The position numbers were made by a program, and so were the translations under genes. From assembly GCF_018614095.1 (NCBI RefSeq), contig NZ_JAGGOY010000028.1:62001-126000 (forward strand): 64,000 nucleotides of DNA, given 5' to 3'. The DNA is from Streptomyces sp. ISL-87. Lineage in GTDB: Bacteria > Actinomycetota > Actinomycetes > Streptomycetales > Streptomycetaceae. The first letter of the stretch is position 1. Each line of letters opens with the position of its first letter. Positions 52,470 to 60,912 of the stretch are shown piece after piece. Under the pieces are notes generated by a model that worked only from the letters and a program-made list of their open reading frames with translations, ran no database searches and was not told where the DNA came from.

Positions 52470-54985
52470 CCCCGAGGGAACCCATTGCCATCGTAGGAGC
52501 GGCGTTACGACTGCCCGACGCCGATTCGCTGGACGAGCTGGCGGCCAATCTCGGTGCCGGTCGCGACAGCGTCCGCCCCGTGCCGGCCGACCGGCTCGCG
52601 CTCAGCGGTGAGGAACCGGGTGCCGAACGACAGCCGCTCGCGCCGCTGGCCGGGATCGAGCACTTCGACCACGAATTCTTCCGGATCTCGCTTCGCGAGG
52701 CCCAGCTCATGGCACCGGAGCAGCGCATCGCGCTGCAGCTCGCCTGCGCTGCCATCGAGGACGCCGGCTACGCGCTCGGCAGCTTCCGCGGCACCAAGAC
52801 CGCCGTCGTGCTCGCCGGCGGTCCGTCCGACTACCCGGATCTGATTCCGGAGGGCGACGACGAGCTGCTGACACTGCTCGGCACGGGCACGCCGTCACTG
52901 TGCGGCCGGATCGCATACCTGCTCGGTCTGTGCGGGCCGGCCATCGTGCTGGACACGGGTTGCTCGGCCGGGCTGGTCGCCGTCGACCACGCCGCGAAGC
53001 TGCTGCGCGACGGGGATTGCGAACAGGCACTGGTCGGCGCCGTGAGTGTGCACAGCACCTTCCCGCCGGCGGGCGATCGCGACCGCTACGCCGAGGTCGT
53101 GGCCACGGGCGGGCGCAGCCGCGCCTTCGACGCCGGTGCCGATGGCGCCGGTGACGGCGAAGGCGGGGCCGTCTTCGTGCTCAAGCTCCTCTCGGCGGCG
53201 CAGCGCGACGGCGACGACATCCGGGCGCTGATCGTCGGCAGCGCCGTCAACCACAACGGCGACCGGTCGAACGGGCTGAGCGCGCCGAGCGCGGCAGCCC
53301 AGTCCGAGCTCATCACCTCCGCCTGGGAGCGGGCCGGGCTGAAGCCGGCTCAGGCCGGTTACATGGAGGCGCACGGTTCCGGCACCCGCCTCGGTGACAT
53401 GATCGAAATCGACGGGTTGCGCCGTGCGCTGGGCCCGCTCGACGCCCAGCCGGTGCCCGTGGGTTCGATCAAGACCAACATCGGACACCTTGACCGCGCG
53501 GCCGGGCTGGCCGGGCTCGCGAAGGTCGTCGCGCAGTTGCGGCACGAGACGATCTACCCCTCGCTGCACTTCGAGTCCCCGAGTCCGGTGATCGACTTCG
53601 CGACCGCGCCGGTGAAGGTGGCCACGAGCTCGACACCCTGGCCGGCGACGCAGTCGCGCTACGCGGGGGTCAGCTCGTTCAGCATGTCGGGCACGAACGC
53701 ACACGTCGTGCTCACCGGGGCGCCACAGCCGCCCGCCGACCCGGCGTCGTCGGCCGGCCGCGGGGTGGCGACGCTGTCGGCCCGTTCGTGGCCGGCCCTC
53801 GCCCGGTACTGCGAGGCCCTCGCGGAACACCTCGGCCAGCCGCAACGCGGGACCCCCGGCGACCTGGACGACGTACTGCACGTACTCAACCGCGGCCGCG
53901 ACCACCTGGCGTGTCGGGTGGGGCTGGCCGTCGACAGCCGGGCCGAGCTGATCGCAGGGCTGCGCGCGGCGGCCGGCCGGCTGGCGGACCGGACGAACGA
54001 GCCTCCTGCGCCGGTTCGCCGCGTGGTGTGGACCTGCCCGGACGCCGACACCATCGACGCCGGCACCGCGCAGGCGGCGGCGAGCTGGCCCGCGTTCGCG
54101 CACGCCGTCGCCGAGTGCAACGAGAAGGCGCCGACAGACCTGGACGCCGCCGACCTCGAGTGGTTCGGGCGGCAGTACGCAGCCGCGCGGCTGACCGCCT
54201 CCCTCGGAGTCCCGTTCGCACACGCCATCGGGACCGGTCGTGGCGCGCTCGTCGCGCTCGCGGTCAACGGCGATATCGAGCCGGCCGACGCGCTGCGCCG
54301 ACTCGCGGACGGCGATGTGCCGGACTCGGCCGAACCGGCTGTCCCGGCGTGGTTGCGGTTCGAGCAGCTCGTTCTTGCCGGGCCCGGCCCGGCAAAGCCG
54401 ATCTTCGACGAGCCGGCCGGGTCCGTCACGGTTGCGTGGGCCGGAGCGAACGTGCTCGACACTGTCGCCGCTCTCTACGAGGCCGGTGTGGACATCGTGT
54501 GGGACGAGTCGTACGCCGGGCACCACCGCCGACGGGTCGCGCTGCCCACCTATCCGTTCGAACCGACTCGTGTGTGGATCCGCGAGCCGGCCGCCGCCAC
54601 CGAGACGTCGCCGGACGCAGGTGAGACGTGCGACGTCGCTGCGGCGTCCTGTGCGCTCGAGGTCGAGCAGTGCGCCCTCGACACCGGCGAGATCGACCCC
54701 GTCGCGGCCGAGGAAGGACCTCTCAAGGCCGACGAGTACGAACGCGCGGTGCGCGCCGTATGGGGCGAGATCCTCGGAGTGGCCGACGTCGCCGCCGAGG
54801 CCGACTACTTCGATCTGGGTGGGACCTCTGCGATGGCCCTCCAGATGCTGACCACCATGCGCCGTCGCTTCGGCGTCCGGATGAAGCTCATCGACCTGTA
54901 CGAGACCCGCACGGCCCGCGACTTCGCCGCTCGAGTGGCCGGTCTGCGCGACGAGGCGACCGCACAGGCAGGGAGTCAGGGATGA
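52466..54985 (+). CDS. Type I PKS: KS - degenerate AT - ACP
   Basis: This is an 839-residue polyketide synthase. The ketosynthase (about 5-420) has the full triad: Cys166 in DTGCSAG, His303 in EAHGSG, His341 in KTNIGHL. Residues about 520-665 align with an acyltransferase, but the GHSxG active site reads G589-T-G-R-G593 (serine lost) and the domain is only about half size. It ends in the usual post-AT motif LPTYPFEPTRVW. The ACP (about 755-830) has Ser788 in DLGGTSAM. There is no reductive domain and no thioesterase. TTA is codon 14. It extends the peptide by one C2 unit, whose loading must be done by another enzyme. Confidence 0.9.
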   Translation: MTPREPIAIVGAALRLPDADSLDELAANLGAGRDSVRPVPADRLALSGEEPGAERQPLAPLAGIEHFDHEFFRISLREAQLMAPEQRIALQLACAAIEDAGYALGSFRGTKTAVVLAGGPSDYPDLIPEGDDELLTLLGTGTPSLCGRIAYLLGLCGPAIVLDTGCSAGLVAVDHAAKLLRDGDCEQALVGAVSVHSTFPPAGDRDRYAEVVATGGRSRAFDAGADGAGDGEGGAVFVLKLLSAAQRDGDDIRALIVGSAVNHNGDRSNGLSAPSAAAQSELITSAWERAGLKPAQAGYMEAHGSGTRLGDMIEIDGLRRALGPLDAQPVPVGSIKTNIGHLDRAAGLAGLAKVVAQLRHETIYPSLHFESPSPVIDFATAPVKVATSSTPWPATQSRYAGVSSFSMSGTNAHVVLTGAPQPPADPASSAGRGVATLSARSWPALARYCEALAEHLGQPQRGTPGDLDDVLHVLNRGRDHLACRVGLAVDSRAELIAGLRAAAGRLADRTNEPPAPVRRVVWTCPDADTIDAGTAQAAASWPAFAHAVAECNEKAPTDLDAADLEWFGRQYAAARLTASLGVPFAHAIGTGRGALVALAVNGDIEPADALRRLADGDVPDSAEPAVPAWLRFEQLVLAGPGPAKPIFDEPAGSVTVAWAGANVLDTVAALYEAGVDIVWDESYAGHHRRRVALPTYPFEPTRVWIREPAAATETSPDAGETCDVAAASCALEVEQCALDTGEIDPVAAEEGPLKADEYERAVRAVWGEILGVADVAAEADYFDLGGTSAMALQMLTTMRRRFGVRMKLIDLYETRTARDFAARVAGLRDEATAQAGSQG

Positions 54986-55188
54986 CGGAGCGGATGTTCC
55001 ACGTGGTCGTCAACGCCGAGGAACAGCACTCCCTGTGGCCGGTCGGGCGTGACCTTCCGGCCGGGTGGTCGGCGGTCTCGGGACCGGACACCGAGTCGGA
55101 GTGCCTCGCCTACATCGAGGCGGTGTGGACGGACATCACTCCCCGCAGCGTGCGTGACAGGCTGGCCGAACAGAGGGGGCGACGGTGA
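54982..55188 (+). CDS. mbtH: MbtH-like protein
   Basis: This is a 68-residue MbtH protein with the typical NAEEQHSLWPVGRDLPAGW, then CLAYIEAVWTDITPRSVRD. It binds and activates or solubilises NRPS adenylation domains, here probably those of the two C-A-T proteins. ATG overlaps the PKS stop (ATGA) and its own stop overlaps the dehydrogenase start (GTGA). Confidence 0.95.
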   Translation: MTERMFHVVVNAEEQHSLWPVGRDLPAGWSAVSGPDTESECLAYIEAVWTDITPRSVRDRLAEQRGRR

Positions 55189-56072
55189 CCGCAGCGACCC
55201 GACCCGGACAGGGGCCGCGGGTAGGGGTGATCGGCGCCGGGGTGATGGGCACCGGCGTGGCTGAGGACTGCGCACGCGCCGGATACACCGTGGCTCTCGT
55301 CGACGTGTCCGACGAGCGGCTGCAGGCCGCCCGTGACGCCCTGCGCCGTGCGGGACTGGTGGACCGGCTGCGCAGCCCGCAGGCCGAGCACGACAACTGG
55401 CTGGAGCGGATCGGCTTCGGTACCGACGACGCGCAGCTGGCCGGCTGCGAACTCGTCGTGGAGAACGTCACCGAGGACCCCGATACCAAGACGGCGGTGC
55501 ACCGCCGCCTCGACGACCTGTGTCCCGGAGTCCCGGTCATCGTGAACACCTCGGTCATCCCGATCACCTGGCTCGCCGGACGCACCAGTTCCCCTGAGCG
55601 CTTCGTCGGCGTGCACTTCATGAACCCGGTGCCGGCCAAGCCGCTGGTCGAGGTGATCCGCGGTGAGCAGACGTCGGACGCAAGCGCCGAGGCCGTGCTG
55701 GATTTCCTGCGCTCGATCGGCAAGGACTGGGTTCCGGTCGCCGACTCACCGGGTTTCGTCTCGAACGCCATCTTCATGACGGTGATCAACTCCGCCGCCG
55801 AGCTGGTCGAGAAGGGGGTCTCGGACGTCGCGGGGGTCGACCGCGTGTTCCGCGAGTGCTTCGGCCACCCGATGGGCCCGCTGGAGTCCGCCGACCTGAT
55901 CGGCATCGACACCGTCGTGCGATCCCTGCGGATGCTGCAGAAGTTCGTCGACGTCGAACGCTACGAGCCGAGCTGCGGCCTCACCCGGCTCGTCGAGGCA
56001 GGTCGGGTCGGACGCCGGGTCGGTGACGGTTTCTATCAATACGCGAGTGGACGAGCGGGAGCACGATCGTGA
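55185..56072 (+). CDS. 3-hydroxyacyl-CoA dehydrogenase-like (hydroxymalonyl-ACP pathway)
   Basis: This is a 295-residue NAD-dependent dehydrogenase. The Rossmann motif GVIGAGVMGTGVAEDCARAG is at the N-terminus. The catalytic His region GVHFMNPVPAKPLVEVI and DSPGFVSNAIFMTVIN are typical of HBDH-like enzymes. In FkbH pathways (FkbK, ZmaG, OzmG types) it oxidises the C3 alcohol of glyceryl-ACP on the way to hydroxymalonyl-ACP. It is embedded between MbtH and the free-standing ACP with overlaps on both sides, as expected for this sub-pathway. Confidence 0.92.
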   Translation: MTAATRPGQGPRVGVIGAGVMGTGVAEDCARAGYTVALVDVSDERLQAARDALRRAGLVDRLRSPQAEHDNWLERIGFGTDDAQLAGCELVVENVTEDPDTKTAVHRRLDDLCPGVPVIVNTSVIPITWLAGRTSSPERFVGVHFMNPVPAKPLVEVIRGEQTSDASAEAVLDFLRSIGKDWVPVADSPGFVSNAIFMTVINSAAELVEKGVSDVAGVDRVFRECFGHPMGPLESADLIGIDTVVRSLRMLQKFVDVERYEPSCGLTRLVEAGRVGRRVGDGFYQYASGRAGARS

Positions 56073-56335
56073 GCATTAACCTCAGCCCCGACGGCGTCAG
56101 CCAAGAGCTGTGCGACTTCCTGCACGACACACTGCGCCAGCCGGTGCAGGTCGACGACGACATCTTCGCCCTCGGCATGGCGAACTCGATGTTCGCTCTC
56201 GAACTGATCGTCTACATCGAGAGCAGGTACGGCCTCACACTGGAGGGCGAGGACCTCACCCGCGACAACTTCCGCTCGGCACAGGCGATGTCACAGCTGG
56301 TGATGAGGCGTTCGGCGGCGGTGGGCGACGAATGA
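56069..56335 (+). CDS. Discrete acyl carrier protein for glyceryl/hydroxymalonyl unit
   Basis: This is an 88-residue carrier protein. The phosphopantetheine site is in LGMANSMFALELIVYIESRY, where Ser follows Asn, as in FkbJ/ZmaD-type carriers rather than fatty acid ACPs. It would hold the glyceryl unit from FkbH and then the hydroxymalonyl unit. GTG and stop overlap the flanking genes. Confidence 0.92.
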   Translation: MSINLSPDGVSQELCDFLHDTLRQPVQVDDDIFALGMANSMFALELIVYIESRYGLTLEGEDLTRDNFRSAQAMSQLVMRRSAAVGDE

Positions 56336-57480
56336 CGAACGCCTACCAGCAGGAGGCGGACCTCGTCCGGTTCGCGTCCCGGGTCGTCGCGCCCCGGGCG
56401 GCCGAGTCCGACCGCAGCGCGACCCTCGACCGGGCCGTGATCGACGAACTCGCCGCCAGCGGGCTGCTCGGGGCGGCGATACCGAAGGATCACGGCGGGC
56501 TCGGCTTCACGGACACCCACTTCGGTGAGCTGTGCGCGGCCGTCGGCGCCTGGTGCACCTCGACCCGGGCACTCCTCACCGTCCAGGACATGGTGGCCGG
56601 CGCGTTGCTGCGCAGCGGCAGCCGCGCGCAGCAGGAGAAGTGGCTGCCAAGGCTGGCCCGAGGCGAGGCGATCGCGGCTTTCGCCCTCACCGAGCCGGAT
56701 GCCGGCAGCGATGCCGCCGCCGTGGCCGCGCCCCTGACCGAGGCGGGTGACGGTTGGCTCCTGGACGGGACGAAGAGGTGGGTGAGTTTCGGGGCGATCG
56801 CCGACGTCTGTCTCGTCGTGGCTCGCGCCGCGGGCGGGCCGACCGCAGTGCTGGTCGAGCGTGGCGCGGCCGGGATGAGCGTCGAGCCCATCGGCGCACG
56901 TTCGCTCGGGATGCGGGCGGCCATGACGGCGAACATGACCTTCGAGTCCTGCGTCGTCGGACCGGAGAACATCGTGGGCGCGGTCGGAGCGGGATTCACG
57001 TTCGTGGCCGGCACGGCGCTCGACCGCGGCCGGCACAGCGTGGCCTGGGGCAGTGCCGGCCTCGCCGAGGGCGTCCTGCGCGAGGCGACGCGCCACGCGA
57101 GCCGACGACGCCAGTTCGGCGCCGTGCTGACCGATCACCAGCTGATCCGGGCGCTGTTGAGCGACATGCTCGTGCGCGCGCGATCGGCCCGGCTTGCCTG
57201 CCGGGCTGCCGCCGAGGCGCGTGAGCGGCGCGATGCGGACGCGACGCTCGATACGGTGCTGGCCAAGTACACATCCGCCCGAACCGCGTTCGACAACGCC
57301 GCTGCGGCCGTGCAGGTGCTCGGCTCGCGCGCCTGCGAGTCCGGCACACTGGTCGAACGCATGTACCGGGACGCGAAGGTCCAGCAGCTCATCGAGGGCA
57401 CCGATCAGCTCGCGCAATTGCAGCTGTGGGAGCTCGCGGTCCGCGACGAGCGCCGCCACGACCGCGTGGTCGCGTCGTGA
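56332..57480 (+). CDS. Acyl-CoA dehydrogenase-like (hydroxymalonyl-ACP pathway)
   Basis: This is a 382-residue FAD-dependent dehydrogenase. Family blocks are FALTEPDAGSDAAAVAAPLT (FAD/substrate loop), ASRRRQFGAVLTDHQLIRAL and the C-terminal IEGTDQLAQL with the region of the catalytic base. In the FkbH pathway the FkbI/ZmaE-type enzyme oxidises the aldehyde stage to the carboxylate, giving hydroxymalonyl-ACP. The gene order HBDH-ACP-ACAD is the conserved arrangement. No O-methyltransferase is present, so the unit should stay hydroxy and not methoxy. Confidence 0.92.
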   Translation: MTNAYQQEADLVRFASRVVAPRAAESDRSATLDRAVIDELAASGLLGAAIPKDHGGLGFTDTHFGELCAAVGAWCTSTRALLTVQDMVAGALLRSGSRAQQEKWLPRLARGEAIAAFALTEPDAGSDAAAVAAPLTEAGDGWLLDGTKRWVSFGAIADVCLVVARAAGGPTAVLVERGAAGMSVEPIGARSLGMRAAMTANMTFESCVVGPENIVGAVGAGFTFVAGTALDRGRHSVAWGSAGLAEGVLREATRHASRRRQFGAVLTDHQLIRALLSDMLVRARSARLACRAAAEARERRDADATLDTVLAKYTSARTAFDNAAAAVQVLGSRACESGTLVERMYRDAKVQQLIEGTDQLAQLQLWELAVRDERRHDRVVAS

Positions 57481-58445
57481 TCGGGCTCGGCGCCATCGAC
57501 GTGTGGCTTCCGCAGAAGCGCATCGCGGTACCGGAGCTGGCGGAGCTGGAGACCCTTTCCGGGGCGCAGCGGCAGGCCGTCGCGGCCTTCGGCATCGACA
57601 CGGTCGCGGCCGCTGACGGGCGGTCGGCGACCGACCTCGCCGTGGAGTCGGTGCGGCGTCTGCTCGCACGGGACGACGTCGACGCTGCCGGCATCGGGGC
57701 GCTGCTCGTGGTGGGATCGCGCGCGCCGGACTATCTGATGAGTCCGGAATCGACGCGGATCGCCCGCGAGGCCGAGCTGGACGTCGGGCTGTCGTTCTCG
57801 GTCTCCGACCTGGGGTGCGTGTCGATCTCGGCCGCCCTGCTCACCGCCTCGGCGCTGTTGTCCGCGACGCCGGACTGGTCGAGCGTGCTGATCGCGCACG
57901 GTTGTGTTCCGCCCGGCACGTCGCGGCTGCGCCATCCCGTCACCGTCAACGGAGATGCCGGCCTGGCCGTACTGGTACGGCGCCAGCCACGCCTGCGGAT
58001 CCTCGATGTCGCCATCGAGACCGACGGCAGCTACTGGGACCTGTTCCGGGTCGACTACCGCGACGTTCCGTCGGAGCAGTGGCGCGAGCAGTGCACCGAC
58101 CTGACCCGGTACTCCTTCGAACTCGCGTTGCAGAGCCGCGCGCGGCTGCGCAAGCTCAATGAGCTCGTACTCACCCGGCAGGGCCGTACCTTCGCCGATG
58201 TCGACCACGTGGTGATGCAGAACGTCTCCATGGGGGCGTTCCGGTTCTACGAGGAGATCTTCGACGTAGAGATCGCCCGTGCCTGCTACGACAACCTGCG
58301 CACCCTCGGCCACCTCGGGTCGGTCGACATCATCGCGAATCTGGCCGCGGGGGTAGACTCCGGCGAGTTCGCCGAGGGAGACCTGATCCTTGTCATGAAC
58401 AACAGCCCTGCTGCGGCATGGAGTTCGATGTTGGTGGAGATATGA
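57477..58445 (+). CDS. KASIII-like protein with non-canonical active site
   Basis: This is a 322-residue thiolase-fold protein of the FabH class, starting at GTG 57477 and overlapping the dehydrogenase stop. The nucleophile Cys114 is present in SVSDLGCVSIS. The FabH motif HQAN is replaced (VVMQNVSMG, Gln248 where His is expected), and the Asn of GNTS is replaced by His279 in LGHLGSVD. This resembles KASIII acyltransferases of the CerJ type more than condensing FabH. A plausible role is to move the hydroxymalonyl or a product acyl group between carriers; a decarboxylating condensation seems less likely. Confidence 0.85.
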   Translation: MIGLGAIDVWLPQKRIAVPELAELETLSGAQRQAVAAFGIDTVAAADGRSATDLAVESVRRLLARDDVDAAGIGALLVVGSRAPDYLMSPESTRIAREAELDVGLSFSVSDLGCVSISAALLTASALLSATPDWSSVLIAHGCVPPGTSRLRHPVTVNGDAGLAVLVRRQPRLRILDVAIETDGSYWDLFRVDYRDVPSEQWREQCTDLTRYSFELALQSRARLRKLNELVLTRQGRTFADVDHVVMQNVSMGAFRFYEEIFDVEIARACYDNLRTLGHLGSVDIIANLAAGVDSGEFAEGDLILVMNNSPAAAWSSMLVEI

Positions 58446-59521
58446 CGGCCCAGGACCCGGCACCGTTCGTGAAGTGCGTTGTGTGGGATCTCGACGACAC
58501 ACTGTGGCGCGGGACGCTCGTCGAGGGCGACGACGTCGTTCTCGACGAGGCGACCGTGGAGGTCCTCCGTACGCTCGACGAGCGCGGCATCCTGCACTCG
58601 ATCGCGTCGGCCAACGACGCCGATGCGGCGATGGCCGCTCTCGAACGCCTCGGCGTGGCCGAGTACTTCCTCGTCCCGCAGATCGGCTGGGGGGCGAAAT
58701 CGCTGTCGGTGCAGGCTGTGGCGGACGCGCTGAACATCGGCGTCGACTCGCTCGCCTTCGTCGACGATCAGCCGTTCAACCTTCAGGAGGTCGCGCACTC
58801 GCTGCCCGCGGTCCGCTGCCTTCCGGCCGACATGATTCCGCAGCTGGCCGGGTTACCCGAGTTCAGTCCGCCGGTCAGTTCGGAGAGCGGGTCGCGGCGG
58901 GCGATGTACCGCAGCATGCACACGCGTGACGCGGCCGAGCGCGACTTCGACGGGCCGCCGCAGCAGTTCCTCGACGGCCTCGGGATGGTGTGCACGGTCG
59001 CGGCCGCCGAGCCGGACGACCTCGCCCGCGTCGAGGAACTGACCATCCGTACGCACCAGCTCAACACCACCGGAATCGCCTACGGCCGCGCGGAGTTGCG
59101 CGCGCTCGCATCGGCGCCGACCCATCGGGTGCTGGTCGTCGGCCTCGAGGATCGTTACGGGGTGTACGGAACCATCGGGCTCGCCCTCCTCGCCGTGGGC
59201 GACGACGGCGACTGGACGCTCGAACTGTTCCTGCTGTCCTGTCGCGTCCTGACCCGCGGCGTGAGCTCGGCGTTGCTGGCCGGCCTGGCCGAAGTCGCGC
59301 GGGAGCAGGGCTGCGTGCTGCGGGCCCGGTTCCGGCCCAACGACCGCAACCGGGCGATGAATGTCGCGCTGCGCTTCGCCGGGTTCGAACAAGTCGCCGA
59401 TGACGACGGCACCCTGTTGCTCGAACATCGCAAGCAGATCAAGGCCCCGAGCCACATCGACCTGCGCGGCCTGTCGCAGGCGATCGGCGCAGTCGCCGTC
59501 GAAAGCGGTGGGCACTCATGA
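58442..59521 (+). CDS. FkbH-like glyceryl transferase/phosphatase
   Basis: This is a 359-residue protein. The N-terminal HAD domain has Asp16-Leu-Asp18-Asp-Thr20 in VVWDLDDTLWRG, IASANDADAA and FVDDQPFNLQEV. The C-terminal GNAT-like domain has RTHQLNTTGIAYGRAEL and RVLTRGVSSALLAGL. FkbH proteins take 1,3-bisphosphoglycerate, remove phosphate and load glyceryl onto the dedicated ACP. The ATG overlaps the KASIII stop. A TTA codon occurs at 58853. It closes the run of overlapping genes. Confidence 0.95.
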   Translation: MTAQDPAPFVKCVVWDLDDTLWRGTLVEGDDVVLDEATVEVLRTLDERGILHSIASANDADAAMAALERLGVAEYFLVPQIGWGAKSLSVQAVADALNIGVDSLAFVDDQPFNLQEVAHSLPAVRCLPADMIPQLAGLPEFSPPVSSESGSRRAMYRSMHTRDAAERDFDGPPQQFLDGLGMVCTVAAAEPDDLARVEELTIRTHQLNTTGIAYGRAELRALASAPTHRVLVVGLEDRYGVYGTIGLALLAVGDDGDWTLELFLLSCRVLTRGVSSALLAGLAEVAREQGCVLRARFRPNDRNRAMNVALRFAGFEQVADDDGTLLLEHRKQIKAPSHIDLRGLSQAIGAVAVESGGHS

Positions 59522-59621
59522 CACGGCCGACGGCCCACCGAGGCCGCGCACTGACCAAATCCGAACGGGGGCGGTGCCGGCTCTCGGCACTGCACCGGTC
59601 GGCATTCCCGGAGGAACGGAC

Positions 59622-60878
59622 ATGATGCCGAAGGGTTCACTGCTGCGCGACCGAACCTTCGTGAAGTTTTGGTCGGGCCAGGCCGTCTCCCTGACCGGTT
59701 CGGCCATGATCCCGGTGGTGATGCCGCTGATCGCAGCGATCGCCTTGCACGCCAGTGGTCTGGAGGCGTCGGCCGTGTCGGCCGCCTCGCTGCTACCGGG
59801 CATGCTGTTCATGCTTCCGATCGGCGCGATCATCGAAGATCTGCCGAAGCGGCTGGTGATGATGTGGGCCGACCTCGCCGAGTCGGCGGCGCTCGTCGTC
59901 GTGCCGGTGCTGTGGTGGGCCGACCTGCTGAGCATTCCGGCGCTGTGCGCCGTCGGCTTCCTCGCGAGCACCTTCGGCATCGTCTCGCAGGTGGCGAACC
60001 AGGCGTTGACGCCCTACCTCGTGCGCAAGGACCAGCTGATCGAGGCGAACGCCAAGCTCACGCTGGCGGAGTCGACGGCCACGAGTGCCGGTCCGGCGGC
60101 AGCGGGCTTCCTCGTCGCACGGCTGGGCGGTCCTGCCACACTCGGCATCGCAGCCATCGGCAGCTTCTTCAGCGCTGCGACCCTGGCTGTCATCCGCCCG
60201 CAGGAACCGCCGCCGGAACGATCCGGGCCGGAGCGCAACCTGTACCGCTCGATCCTGGCCGGGCTGCACTTCATCAAGGGCAACGCGGTCCTGCGCACGC
60301 TGATGGCCATCAACGCCGTCGACAACTTCTTCCTCGCCTGGATCCAGGCGATCCTGACCGTGTACCTTCTGCGTTCGCTGCACTGGGACAGCGAGGCGAT
60401 CGGGTTGGTGCTGGGGATCGCCGCACTGGGCGGCGTCATCGGGTCGCTGTGCGCGAAGCGGCTGCACGACCTGCTGGGCACCTCCCGGCTGCTGCTGCTG
60501 GCGGTGAGCGCCGGCGCACCGACCGAGGCGGTCGTACTCCTGCTCGAGCCGGGCTCGGCCGGCAAGGTGATCGCCTGCGCGGCACAGTCGGTGGCCATCT
60601 TCTTCACGGTCTGCTATTCGGTCACCTCGCGCACGCTCCGGCAGATCGAATCGCCGGACAACATGCGTACCCGCATCACCGCCGCGCACCGGTGGGTCAG
60701 CGTGGCCCTCCTGCCGGTCGGCGCTCTCCTGGGCGGTCTGACGAGCTCGGCGCTCGGCCTCTACGGCGCGATCGCATGCGGCTGTGCCGGGCTCGTGGTG
60801 GCGCCCGCGCTGGCGTGGGTGTCACCGCTTCGCCATGCCGAGAACGCGTCGAGTCCGCAGGTGGTCAAGACCTCGTGA
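59622..60878 (+). CDS. MFS exporter (enterobactin-exporter-like, 12 TM)
   Basis: This is a 418-residue membrane transporter of the MFS_3/EntS type. It starts at ATG 59622 with GGAGG upstream. It has SLLRDRTFVKFWSGQAVSLT before TM1, TATSAGPAAAGFLVARLGGP in the middle and YGAIACGCAGLVVAPALAWV near the end; about 12 TM segments can be traced. It lies 100 bp after FkbH in the same direction and is the obvious export pump for the cluster product, so it may also contribute to self-resistance. Confidence 0.88.
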   Translation: MMPKGSLLRDRTFVKFWSGQAVSLTGSAMIPVVMPLIAAIALHASGLEASAVSAASLLPGMLFMLPIGAIIEDLPKRLVMMWADLAESAALVVVPVLWWADLLSIPALCAVGFLASTFGIVSQVANQALTPYLVRKDQLIEANAKLTLAESTATSAGPAAAGFLVARLGGPATLGIAAIGSFFSAATLAVIRPQEPPPERSGPERNLYRSILAGLHFIKGNAVLRTLMAINAVDNFFLAWIQAILTVYLLRSLHWDSEAIGLVLGIAALGGVIGSLCAKRLHDLLGTSRLLLLAVSAGAPTEAVVLLLEPGSAGKVIACAAQSVAIFFTVCYSVTSRTLRQIESPDNMRTRITAAHRWVSVALLPVGALLGGLTSSALGLYGAIACGCAGLVVAPALAWVSPLRHAENASSPQVVKTS

Positions 60879-60912
60879 TCCAGCGACTCGTATTCGGAGA
60901 GGACGATCCCTC

